A stretch of 5,059 nucleotides of DNA from contig CAJLYO010000139.1 of NCBI GenBank assembly GCA_905210885.1, forward strand, positions 1 through 5,059. Direction: 5' to 3'. Under the pieces are notes generated by a model that ran no database searches, was not told the DNA's origin, and saw nothing but the letters and a program-made list of their open reading frames with translations. Position 1 is the first letter of the stretch; every line of letters begins with the position of its first letter. The DNA is from an uncultured Eubacteriales bacterium. GTDB taxonomy: Bacteria > Bacillota > Clostridia > Monoglobales > Firm-18. Shown in pieces: positions 1 through 5,059 of the stretch. Position numbers and translations under genes: made by a program.

Positions 1-27
1 ATTATTTGTTTTTAAATCCTTTTATTT

Positions 28-1007
28 TTACAATATTATATTCCACGAATGGGGAATAAATATATTTTTAAACTGCATTATCGCATATCTGTCCGTCATT
101 CCGGCAATATAGTCGCACACGTTGCGGTGAAGGTCAAAACGGCGGTAATCCTCGGGAATTTCCTCCGGATTTTCGGCAAAGTAGCCGTACAGACCTTCGA
201 TAACGCGCCGTGCGCGGCGTTCCTCAAGCTCGGCGCGCTTGTCTTTATACACGTTTTCAAACATAAAGCTTCTTAAGGCTTCCATTTCGTATAAAATAGA
301 AGGTTGCATTAAAATTTCATTTTTGCCCTCGCTTTCCGATATAACGGCATTTATCATGGTTTCTATGCGCTGTGATCTGCCGACGCCCAAAACCTTTGTG
401 CAATGACCGGGAAGGGCTTTTTCAGTAAGCAGACCGCCCCTCACGGCATCGTCAATATCATGATTTATATACGCAATTCTGTCCGCCAGCTTTATTATTC
501 TGCCCTCCAGCGTCTGTGCCTTATCGTCACCGGCATGGTTTACAATTCCGTCACGCACTTCAAATGTAAGGTTAAGCCCGGTGCCGTTTTCCAAAACGTC
601 CGCCACACGCAAACTTTGCACTGCATGCTTAAAGCCGTATGGACATATTTCGTTTAACACGCGTTCTCCGGAATGGCCGAAGGGTGTATGACCCAAGTCG
701 TGGCTTCGGTTAAGTCCTCATTTAAACGGAGGGCACGGGCGATTGTTCTGCCGATTTGCGCCACCTCAAGGGTGTGGGTAAGACGCGTTCGGTAGTGGTC
801 GCCCTCAGGCGTTATGAAAACCTGAGTTTTGTGTTTCAGACGCCTGAACGCCTTTGAATGAATGATTTTGTCACGGTCGCGCTGAAACTCCGTGCGGATT
901 TCACACGGCTTTGAAGGAAAGCGTCTGCCCTTTGTATCGGCGGCAAATGACGCGTAGGGGGACAAATACTGCTTTTCTGCTTGTTCTGTGCGCTGACGGA
1001 TATTCAT
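28..1007 (-). pseudogene. dgt: dGTP triphosphohydrolase-like HD-domain gene, frame-disrupted
   Basis: Intact homologues hydrolyse dGTP (and often other dNTPs) to deoxynucleoside plus triphosphate in the cytoplasm, using an HD-type metal site. The reading frame is split. Positions 1007-705 encode the N-terminal part (ATG start), including LSPYASF near residue 15, FQRDRDKIIHSKAFRRLKHK at 41-60 and the first metal ligand His in RLTHTLEV (H78). The frame then runs into unrelated residues and stops at 654. The C-terminal part continues in another frame from about 704 to 28: HDLGHTPFGHSGER, then GLNLTFEVRDG, then the late metal ligand Asp in KLADRIAYINHD, and an intact end (MTDRYAI...). Family members read EAIALGHDLGH across the join; here four residues and one base are missing, so about 13 nt are lost. 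Restoring 13 nt gives 330 residues, the usual family length. The second frame has an upstream TGA at 718-720 and only a TTG at 696, after the His-Asp pair and with no Shine-Dalgarno, so neither fragment should be active. Its AGAGGA ribosome binding site lies in the end of the flavoprotein gene. A sequencing or assembly error is the main alternative. Confidence 0.88.
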
Positions 1008-1011
1008 AATT

Positions 1012-1590
1012 TTATCCTCTTACTTCTTTCATAATTCTGTGTGCCATCGAACGGCAGCGTGATTTTGCGTTCTCGTCGTTTTCCACGGGTCTTACAGCGC
1101 AGACACCGAGATGTGCCGCGTCATATTCCGTGCTTCCGGGGCCTATAACCGTCATTCCGTACACCAGTGCGCTTGACTGCATTGAACGGATTGTGCTTTC
1201 CTGTCCGCCGAAAAGGCTTGCACCGCACGTTACAAAGCCGCAGGGCTTACCGATCAGCACCTTTTCACCGCGCATTGCTCTGCCTTTATCGAGAAACGCT
1301 TTAAGCTGTGCCGTCATGCAGCCGAAATATACCGGACTTCCCATAACTATCGCATCGGCTTTTTTCATCTTATTATATGCTTCTTCCAAAAGCGTTCCTT
1401 TATAACACGCTTTTGCGCATGGGCTTGTGCATGATGTGCAGAACGGAGTTCTTGCACTGTCTAAGCAATGGGGTGCATTTATTATTTCAACCTCTGCGCC
1501 TTCATCTTTACAGACGCTTAAGATTTCGTTTATCAGAAAGTATGTGCTGCCCTTTAAGTTTGGGCTGCCGTTAATTCCCAAAATGTACAA
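1012..1590 (-). CDS. Flavodoxin-fold NADPH-dependent FMN reductase/iron-sulfur flavoprotein-like protein
   Basis: This 192-residue protein is a likely cytoplasmic FMN-binding oxidoreductase. It begins with a Rossmann-like strand and phosphate-binding loop, MYILGINGSPNLKGST (residues 1-16). It has the second FMN-loop motif ADAIVMGSPVYFG (about 78-90), followed by TAQLKAFLDKG. A third loop, GFVTCGASLFGGQESTI, also fits the family. Cysteines at 51, 54, 58 and 62 (CX2CX3CX3C) sit where iron-sulfur flavoproteins and related reductases carry a Cys cluster, so a metal or Fe-S site is possible but the spacing is not canonical. The start is TTG at 1588-1590: it directly precedes the first strand, an in-frame TGA lies two codons upstream, and AAAGGAAGG is 8 nt away. 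An AT-rich stretch near 1621-1633 could supply a -10, but no convincing -35 was found. The dgt ATG follows this stop by 4 nt, so both genes are probably cotranscribed. The physiological substrate cannot be told. Confidence 0.85.
   Translation of the reverse strand: MYILGINGSPNLKGSTYFLINEILSVCKDEGAEVEIINAPHCLDSARTPFCTSCTSPCAKACYKGTLLEEAYNKMKKADAIVMGSPVYFGCMTAQLKAFLDKGRAMRGEKVLIGKPCGFVTCGASLFGGQESTIRSMQSSALVYGMTVIGPGSTEYDAAHLGVCAVRPVENDENAKSRCRSMAHRIMKEVRG
1015..1020 (-). promoter_or_regulatory. Ribosome binding site of dgt inside the flavoprotein gene end
   Basis: The minus strand reads AGAGGA, 7 nt before the dgt ATG. The site covers the last two sense codons of the flavoprotein gene, and the TAA stop lies in the spacer. 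This tight arrangement supports translational coupling in a two-gene operon. Confidence 0.7.
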
Positions 1591-1598
1591 TTTTCAAA

Positions 1599-1607
1599 CC
1601 TTCCTTT
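1599..1607 (-). promoter_or_regulatory. Ribosome binding site that fixes the TTG start of the flavoprotein gene
   Basis: On the minus strand this reads AAAGGAAGG and lies 8 nt before the TTG at 1590. With the in-frame stop just upstream of that codon, it leaves TTG as the only start that keeps the N-terminal FMN-binding strand. Confidence 0.75.
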
Positions 1608-1709
1608 CAAAAAACTCTCTATATATTTATATACTCCGTTTACGCGAAAAGTCCTTTTTTTGACGCTAAATGTCGCACTTTGTTTTCACGGTGCGGGACG
1701 TGCTGTTTT

Positions 1710-1736
1710 AAAAAGCCTTTAATACCGGGCTTTTTT
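1710..1736 (+). terminator. Orphan terminator-like hairpin upstream of the phage promoter
   Basis: AAAAAGCC (1710-1717) can pair with GGCTTTTT (1728-1735) around a 10-nt loop, followed by one more T. The form is that of a weak intrinsic terminator read rightward. No plus-strand gene precedes it within this window. It may insulate the phage promoter at 1751-1780 from upstream transcription, or be a remnant of a lost gene. The stem has only three G-C pairs, so efficiency would be modest. Confidence 0.45.
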
Positions 1737-1750
1737 GCGGAAAAGATGGC

Positions 1751-1780
1751 GTGACATGTCGTTATATTTTGTGCTACAAT
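1751..1780 (+). promoter_or_regulatory. Sigma-70-type promoter for the phage structural operon
   Basis: A -35 box GTGACA (1751-1756, five of six consensus bases) is separated by 18 nt from a -10 box TACAAT (1775-1780, five of six). The -10 is extended by TGC directly upstream (1772-1774). Transcription would begin near 1787, leaving a leader of about 65-70 nt before the scaffold ATG. No other convincing promoter was seen before the scaffold gene, so it probably serves the whole rightward operon. Its own consensus quality suggests it does not strictly need an activator, but a repressor site cannot be excluded. Confidence 0.6.
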
Positions 1781-1854
1781 TTTTTATGTCGACAGGAGAT
1801 GGAGCTCCGAAAAATATGCTGACGAGCAATAAACGGAAAGGACGGTTTTTTAAT

Positions 1855-2457
1855 ATGGAAAACCAGCAGGAGATTGACAGAATTGTCAAAAAAGCAACTG
1901 CGAAGTATCTAAAAAAGCTTAGTGAAAAGGAAGAAGAGCTGGAACGCTACCGTACAGTACTGGACGAGGTGGGACAGATTTTAAACGAGGGTTCCGAAAG
2001 CTACACCGAGCCGCAGGCTAAGATGCCTTCAAGCGACGAAGAAATAATTGCAGAAGCGGAAAGAATTTTGAGTATTCCGGAGAATGAGCGTTCAGAGGAA
2101 GACATAAAGCTTCTCGGTGAAATTTCGGACAAATACGGACATGCACTTTTCAATAAGGACTTAAATGAGGTAAGAGGCTGGGCGGAGGAAAATTACGATG
2201 GAGATATAAACGGCTTGATTGCCGATGAAAAATTCCGTGAATACGCTCATAAATCGGGCGGAAACCTTACAGACGCCGTTAAGGCATATGTTGAACAGGT
2301 TAAAACTCAGGACGCAGCCAAAACCCCGGGCAGCGCCAAGGATAATTCAGCCGCAGCGGCAAAGCAGTATTACAGCCGCGAGGAAGTAAGCAGAATGACT
2401 CCGGCGCAGATTAAAAGACACATGGCGGTAATTGAAAAATCAATGACAAGATGGTAA
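1855..2457 (+). CDS. Phage capsid scaffolding protein
   Basis: This 200-residue, highly charged and almost wholly helical protein lies just before the major capsid gene, the usual place for a scaffold that directs coat assembly and is then lost from the prohead. Residues 1-45 are rich in Lys and Glu and look coiled-coil (KKLSEKEEELERYRTVLDEV). The middle is acidic. Residues 152-172 form an Ala/Pro/Ser linker (KTPGSAKDNSAAAAK). The basic C-terminus, YYSREEVSRMTPAQIKRHM to TRW (172-200), resembles the coat-binding helical tail of P22-type scaffolds. Start ATG 1855 is preceded by AAAGGA at 1837-1842, a rather long 12-nt spacer. In-frame ATG 1816 (13 residues longer, GGAG 11 nt upstream) is a possible alternative. 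The frame is open back to TTG 1735, but that overlaps the promoter. Assignment rests on composition and position. Confidence 0.8.
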   Translation: MENQQEIDRIVKKATAKYLKKLSEKEEELERYRTVLDEVGQILNEGSESYTEPQAKMPSSDEEIIAEAERILSIPENERSEEDIKLLGEISDKYGHALFNKDLNEVRGWAEENYDGDINGLIADEKFREYAHKSGGNLTDAVKAYVEQVKTQDAAKTPGSAKDNSAAAAKQYYSREEVSRMTPAQIKRHMAVIEKSMTRW

Positions 2458-2482
2458 AAAATTTGAAAGGAAATGATTGAAA

Positions 2483-3328
2483 ATGGCATTTACTAATTTT
2501 ATTCCGAAGGTTTGGTCAACAAAAATCGAACAGGAAAGAGATGCGCTGCTCGTTGCGAGCAAGCTTTGTAACAGACAGTATGAAGGCGATATCAAGCAGG
2601 TGGGCGACAAGGTTAAAATTAACGGTGTTTCACGTCCCACAATTTCGGATTACAACGATTTAACAGGTCTGGGAGAGATGGAACGCCCCAAAGACCAGAG
2701 CACATTGCTTGAGATTACCGAGCAAAAAGCCTTCCATTTCTATGTAGGCGATATTGACAAAAGACAGGCAGCAGGCGACATAATGGAGGCGGAGAAAAAG
2801 GAAGCGGCCGCAGGTCTTGCGGAGGTTATGGACTCGTTTATCTACAGCCACTATAAGGAAGCCGGAATTACACAGACGGTAACCTCTCTTACATCTTCAA
2901 ACGTTATGTCCACAATCAGCGGAGTTTTGGCAAAGCTTTGGAAAAACAAGGTACCGAGAAATGAGAAAATTTCTCTTGAGGCAACTCCCGAATTTATCGA
3001 AAAGCTGCTTTTGGCAAATGTGCTTATGAACACACAAAACAGCGGTATTATTACAAGCGGTATTGTGGGTACGCTTAAGGTATTTAACGTAGACGTTTAC
3101 ATGTCCACAAATATCCACAGCGATTCAACAAACGGCGACTGCATATTTGTAAGAACTCAGAAGGCTATCGCAATGGCGGATTCACTTAAGGAAGTCAAGG
3201 CATACGAGCCGGCAAACTACTTCGGTGAGGCTGTAAAGGGTCTGCAGGTTTACGGCGCAAAGGTAGTAAGACCTTCAGAACTTGCAGTTATCAAGGTAAA
3301 AGCATACGGCGCTGAAACAAATATATAA
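2483..3328 (+). CDS. Major capsid protein, P22 coat/HK97-fold type
   Basis: The 281-residue product should form the icosahedral shell. The opening MAFTNFIPKVWSTKI, then LCNRQYEGDIKQVGDKVKIN (residues 28-47), ISDYNDL, and the AFHFYVGDIDKRQA segment (83-96) match the conserved N-terminal pattern of P22-like coat proteins common in Firmicutes phages. There the arm is followed by NR-YEG-GD-VKI and a VDDID-like element. The C-terminal part (GTLKVFNVDVYMSTNI; IFVRTQKAIAMADSLKEVKAYEPANYFGEAVKGLQVYGAKVVRP) fits the A-domain and strand region of the same family. ATG 2483 is chosen because it gives the conserved MAFTNF start and has AAAGGAA about 10 nt upstream; the TTG six bases earlier adds only two residues. 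The gene lies 25 nt after the scaffold stop and 15 nt before the next gene. Confidence 0.92.
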   Translation: MAFTNFIPKVWSTKIEQERDALLVASKLCNRQYEGDIKQVGDKVKINGVSRPTISDYNDLTGLGEMERPKDQSTLLEITEQKAFHFYVGDIDKRQAAGDIMEAEKKEAAAGLAEVMDSFIYSHYKEAGITQTVTSLTSSNVMSTISGVLAKLWKNKVPRNEKISLEATPEFIEKLLLANVLMNTQNSGIITSGIVGTLKVFNVDVYMSTNIHSDSTNGDCIFVRTQKAIAMADSLKEVKAYEPANYFGEAVKGLQVYGAKVVRPSELAVIKVKAYGAETNI

Positions 3329-3343
3329 TAGGAGGAAAATAAA

Positions 3344-3679
3344 ATGGCAGAAATGACTGTAAATAAAGCTGTACGTGACGGAATTAAGGTGTGCACTATT
3401 GCAACGGGTGCTGCAACACAGACCTTTAAATATGACACGGAGGACGAAAAAACAGCAATAATCATATCAAACTCACATGCGTCAAACGCCGCAGCCGTTA
3501 CTGTTAAGGCAGGCACGGGTCTCAGAAAGGCAATCGGCGACTTAAGCGTAAGCGTTGCCGCCGGAAAAACGGCGATTATCGGGCCTTTGGACAGCATGCG
3601 CTTTAAGGACATGTCAACAGGCGCAGTTACCGTTACCGTAAGCGGCGGAACAACCGAGCTTAACGTTATCGCACTGTAA
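3344..3679 (+). CDS. Putative capsid decoration/head-stabilising protein
   Basis: This 111-residue protein is predicted by eye to be beta-rich: alternating Val/Thr/Ala stretches (AAVTVKAGTGLR, LSVSVAAGKTAIIGP, GAVTVTVSGGTTELNVIAL), no membrane segment and no signal peptide. The layout DEKTAIIISNSHASNAAAVTVKAG, then an AAGKTAIIGPLDS-RFKDMS turn, then a closing strand recalls small proteins encoded directly after capsid genes in Firmicutes phages and thought to coat the shell. The position immediately after the coat gene supports this role. AGGAGG (3330-3335) is 8 nt before the ATG, the strongest site so far in the operon, which suits a protein needed in amounts close to the coat protein. A head-fibre or tail-related role cannot be excluded. 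A terminator-like hairpin follows the gene. Confidence 0.6.
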   Translation: MAEMTVNKAVRDGIKVCTIATGAATQTFKYDTEDEKTAIIISNSHASNAAAVTVKAGTGLRKAIGDLSVSVAAGKTAIIGPLDSMRFKDMSTGAVTVTVSGGTTELNVIAL

Positions 3680-3692
3680 AATAATGCCTGAC

Positions 3693-3740
3693 GCGGCGCT
3701 TTTTACGGCATAAATGTGCCTGCGAAGGCGCCGCATTTTT
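3693..3740 (+). terminator. Intercistronic terminator-like hairpin after the decoration gene
   Basis: GCGGCGC (3693-3699) pairs perfectly with GCGCCGC (3728-3734), followed by A and five T residues. The 28-nt loop holds a second small stem, GGCA (3707-3710) with TGCC (3717-3720). This is the form of an intrinsic terminator or attenuator, and it sits inside the operon between shell genes and connector-like genes. It would reduce transcription of the downstream genes relative to coat and decoration genes. The loop is long for a classical terminator, so strength is uncertain. Confidence 0.6.
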
Positions 3741-3743
3741 AAT

Positions 3744-3750
3744 AAGGAGG
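3744..3750 (+). promoter_or_regulatory. Ribosome binding site fixing the start of the first connector-like gene
   Basis: AAGGAGG lies 9 nt before ATG 3760 but only 3 nt before the in-frame TTG at 3754. The spacing selects the ATG and shortens the longest open frame by two residues. Confidence 0.8.
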
Positions 3751-3759
3751 TTTTTGCCT

Positions 3760-4293
3760 ATGAATTTAAAACAGGCAATTGACATTGCGGAGATATACGC
3801 CGATTTGGACGGTGCATCGGTTTCCGAGGTGCTTATCAGGCATTATGCCGACTTGGCGCAAAAGGAAATTGCCGTAAACGTAAGCCGCATTGTCAAAAGG
3901 TTTTTAATAACCAAATACTCTAAAACACCGGAGATATATAAGCTTCCGGAGGACGGTGCGGAGTTTTACAGAATTATGCGCCGTCACTCGGTTTTGCCTA
4001 TAAATTTTGTTAAAACTGCGTGGAATGAACTTACTCTGTGCGACAGCGGTCAATTTGACGTTTACTACAGCGTTATGCCCCAAACCATAGACGCAGCCAC
4101 CCCTTTAGACTACAGCTTTGAGGTTGACTCAAGGTGTCACGGCGCCATTCCCTTTTATATTGCGCACCGTATTGCACCGGACAAGGATGTTTCAAGGACG
4201 TGCTTTAACGAGTGGAAAAAGCTAAACAGCATGGCAACGGATGAGCGCAGAGCGCAATGCAGGATACTATGCTCCGGCGATTATTTTTTATAA
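3760..4293 (+). CDS. Phage head-tail connector/adaptor-like protein (paralogue A)
   Basis: No firm family name is claimed for this 177-residue soluble protein. It has a helical N-terminus with YADLAQKEIA (29-38), then a beta-rich middle with KLPEDGAEFYRIM (61-73) and QFDVYYSVMPQTID (98-111), then a helical C-terminus with SFEVDSRCHGAIPFYIAHRIAPDKDVSRTCFNEW (119-151). The helix, then LPxD strand, then Y-P-I, then AIPFYIAH helix order resembles phage adaptor or tail-tubular-type proteins that join the portal ring to the tail. This is a pattern judgement. Position downstream of capsid genes fits. The product is collinear with the protein encoded at 4704-5054, suggesting gene duplication. The holin ribosome binding site overlaps its TAA stop, so the two are likely translated from one message. 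Confidence 0.55.
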   Translation: MNLKQAIDIAEIYADLDGASVSEVLIRHYADLAQKEIAVNVSRIVKRFLITKYSKTPEIYKLPEDGAEFYRIMRRHSVLPINFVKTAWNELTLCDSGQFDVYYSVMPQTIDAATPLDYSFEVDSRCHGAIPFYIAHRIAPDKDVSRTCFNEWKKLNSMATDERRAQCRILCSGDYFL

Positions 4294-4296
4294 GGA
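4292..4296 (+). promoter_or_regulatory. Ribosome binding site fixing the holin start
   Basis: AAGGA overlaps the last two bases of the upstream TAA. It directly abuts the in-frame ATG at 4297, which is too close for use, and lies 9 nt before ATG 4306. The second ATG is therefore the probable start. Confidence 0.7.
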
Positions 4297-4305
4297 ATGA
4301 TTAAA

Positions 4306-4701
4306 ATGGATAATATTGTTTTATATTTTAAGGTTGCCGTAAGCCTTGTTATTTCCGGGATAAGCGTGATAATCGGCGGATTTGACCTTTTGGCATCGTG
4401 CCTTTTAACCTTTGTTGTAATTGACTACATAACGGGAATACTTGCGGCACTTTGCACAAAGACGCTTTCAAGCCGCACGGGCTTTAACGGGATAATAAAG
4501 AAGATATGCATTTTCATTGTGGTTGCGGTGGCGCACTGTGCCGGCGATATTTCGGGAATAAACGAGCTTCGGGATATTGCGGTATCGTTTTATATTGCAA
4601 ACGAGGGAATTTCCGTTTTGGAAAATTTGGGGCGCATAGGCGTTCCGTTCCCCAATAAATTAAAAGCTGTTCTGGCTCAGCTTAAAAAGGAGGCTGATTA
4701 A
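4306..4701 (+). CDS. Phage holin, phage_holin_4/toxin-secretion lysis family
   Basis: This 131-residue membrane protein probably forms or triggers lesions in the cytoplasmic membrane that release endolysin at lysis. Hydrophobic segments lie at about 10-26, 28-50 and 66-80, with a further amphipathic or membrane-associated helix near 87-105. The family hallmarks are DLLASCLLTFVVIDYITGIL (27-46), a polar loop with SSRTGFNGIIKKICIF, and the C-terminal block FYIANEGISVLENLGRIGVPFPNKLKAVLAQLK. ATG 4306 is chosen over 4297 from Shine-Dalgarno spacing. The gene sits 12 nt after connector-like gene A. The ribosome binding site of the next gene (AAGGAGG, 4687-4693) is inside its coding end. No endolysin is present in the window, and a holin among head genes is unusual. 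Some members of this family serve in protein export rather than lysis. Confidence 0.85.
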   Translation: MDNIVLYFKVAVSLVISGISVIIGGFDLLASCLLTFVVIDYITGILAALCTKTLSSRTGFNGIIKKICIFIVVAVAHCAGDISGINELRDIAVSFYIANEGISVLENLGRIGVPFPNKLKAVLAQLKKEAD

Positions 4702-4703
4702 AA

Positions 4704-5054
4704 ATGACTTTGGATGAGGCAATTTTAAAGGCTTGTATTATCGGCGAATTTAAAAAGGAGGATTATCCGAAGGCAAAATACGCGGCTCTTGCCGACCAGG
4801 CGCAAAAAATTCTTGCCGGGCTGGGTTACCCTGTTACGGGAGTCCTTAAAATTGAAGCCGGCGTTACAAAATGCACGCTTCCGGAGGATTGCTCCGAGGT
4901 AATAAGGGTAAAAAGCCGTTTGTCCGATGCACCGTCTGACTATGAGATTGTTGACGGCATAATTTATACGGACGGGGCATACGATACCGATATTTTTTAT
5001 GAGAAAAATCAGCCTTGTATCTATACTTATCATAGCGACAATGCGTATATTTAG
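4704..5054 (+). CDS. Phage connector/adaptor-like protein, short form (paralogue B)
   Basis: This 116-residue soluble protein has helical stretches up to about residue 40 (ALADQAQKILAG, 28-39). A beta-rich part follows: KCTLPEDCSEVIRVK (56-70), DYEIVDGIIYTDG (79-91) and DTDIFYEKNQPCIYT (94-108). The LPEDCSEV-then-YEIVDGIIYTD-then-D-FYEKN-P order is seen in adaptor or tail-tubular-like phage proteins. It lines up with the protein at 3760-4293 with offsets of only about three residues at ADLAQKEI/ADQAQKIL, LPED and DVYY/DIFY. It ends at TAG (5052-5054), where paralogue A runs on for about 57 more residues of helix, so it may be truncated or a naturally short form. ATG 4704 has AAGGAGG 10 nt upstream and 3 nt... 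the start directly follows the holin stop by 2 nt. All other stops in this operon are TAA. Confidence 0.6.
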   Translation: MTLDEAILKACIIGEFKKEDYPKAKYAALADQAQKILAGLGYPVTGVLKIEAGVTKCTLPEDCSEVIRVKSRLSDAPSDYEIVDGIIYTDGAYDTDIFYEKNQPCIYTYHSDNAYI

Positions 5055-5059
5055 AACAG

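Larger units (their letters stand above)
1751..5059 (+). mobile_element. Prophage or phage-derived element, head-morphogenesis block (partial)
   Basis: Six same-strand genes with phage-type products (scaffold, major capsid, decoration-like, connector-like, holin, connector-like) run without large gaps to the window end. They diverge from two host-type metabolic genes. The left limit is set here at the promoter; no attachment repeat, integrase or tRNA marks the true boundary. Terminase and portal genes are absent on the left. The element may be a decayed prophage, a satellite, or a phage with an unusual gene order; the right side lies outside the window. Confidence 0.7.

Noticed and set aside
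49..657. Plus-strand open frames opposite dgt, and other antisense open frames over the capsid, decoration and connector-like genes
   Set aside because: They are shadows of well-supported genes, with no ribosome binding sites or recognisable protein features.
654..720. Programmed frameshift joining the two dgt halves
   Set aside because: Four conserved residues are absent as well as the frame, there is no slippery heptamer at the join, and no such mechanism is known for dgt.
1660..1688. TTGACG as a -35 box of a second rightward promoter
   Set aside because: No acceptable -10 lies 16-18 nt downstream, and a terminator-like hairpin would follow.
1672..1699. Imperfect inverted repeat GTCGCAC / GTGCGGGAC as an operator
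   Set aside because: It has a two-base bulge, only five contiguous pairs and no second copy in the window.
1735..1854. In-frame upstream extension of the scaffold gene from TTG 1735
   Set aside because: It overlaps the best promoter in the region, its residues look unlike a scaffold, and a ribosome binding site precedes ATG 1855.
1855..3328. Encapsulin-like or other non-phage HK97-fold compartment
   Set aside because: A scaffold, decoration-like and connector-like proteins and a holin accompany the coat protein, which points to phage morphogenesis.
4682..4761. Direct repeat TTAAAAAGGAGG at 4682-4693 and 4750-4761
   Set aside because: The first is the end of the holin plus a ribosome binding site, the second encodes a Lys-Lys-Glu stretch. 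Coincidence is likely.
4999..5059. Overlapping open frame starting at ATG 4999 with a hydrophobic, signal-like start (MRKISLVSILIIATM)
   Set aside because: There is no ribosome binding site, it overlaps a convincing gene, and only about 20 codons are visible. It could be chance.

Overview
The window looks like a bacterial chromosome segment (Firmicutes, probably a gut-type Clostridia) joined to the head-gene block of a tailed-phage element. The taxonomic guess rests on three things: the dGTPase-like and flavoprotein sequences have a clostridial character, ribosome binding sites are strong AGGAGG-type, and TTG is used as a start codon. It is an inference from recalled family patterns, not a database match.

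Positions 28-1590 (minus strand) hold two host-type genes in one transcription unit. A TTG-started flavodoxin-fold FMN/NADPH oxidoreductase with a cysteine cluster comes first. Four bases after its stop codon comes a dGTP triphosphohydrolase-like HD-domain gene (dgt). The dgt gene is broken: its N-terminal and C-terminal halves lie in different frames. The join falls in the codons just before the catalytic His-Asp pair, and the pattern fits a 13-nt deletion.

Positions 1591-1854 are intergenic and divergent. They contain a hairpin-plus-T-tract that follows no visible gene, then a good sigma-70-type promoter with an extended -10 pointing right.

Positions 1855-5054 (plus strand) form a compact phage morphogenesis operon. 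In order it encodes a scaffolding protein, a P22/HK97-fold-type major capsid protein, a small beta-rich putative capsid decoration protein, a connector-like protein, a four-helix holin of the phage_holin_4/toxin-secretion type, and a second, shorter connector-like protein that is collinear with the first. The first three could make the shell, the connector-like proteins could close or adapt the portal vertex, and the holin would act at lysis. A terminator-like hairpin lies between the decoration gene and the first connector gene.

The most notable points are these. The phage block starts directly at the scaffold gene under its own promoter, with no terminase or portal upstream. A holin is embedded between two paralogous connector-like genes. 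The second paralogue stops at a TAG just where the first continues into its C-terminal helical region. The dgt gene carries an apparent microhomology deletion. No CRISPR array, tRNA, rRNA or insertion sequence was seen.
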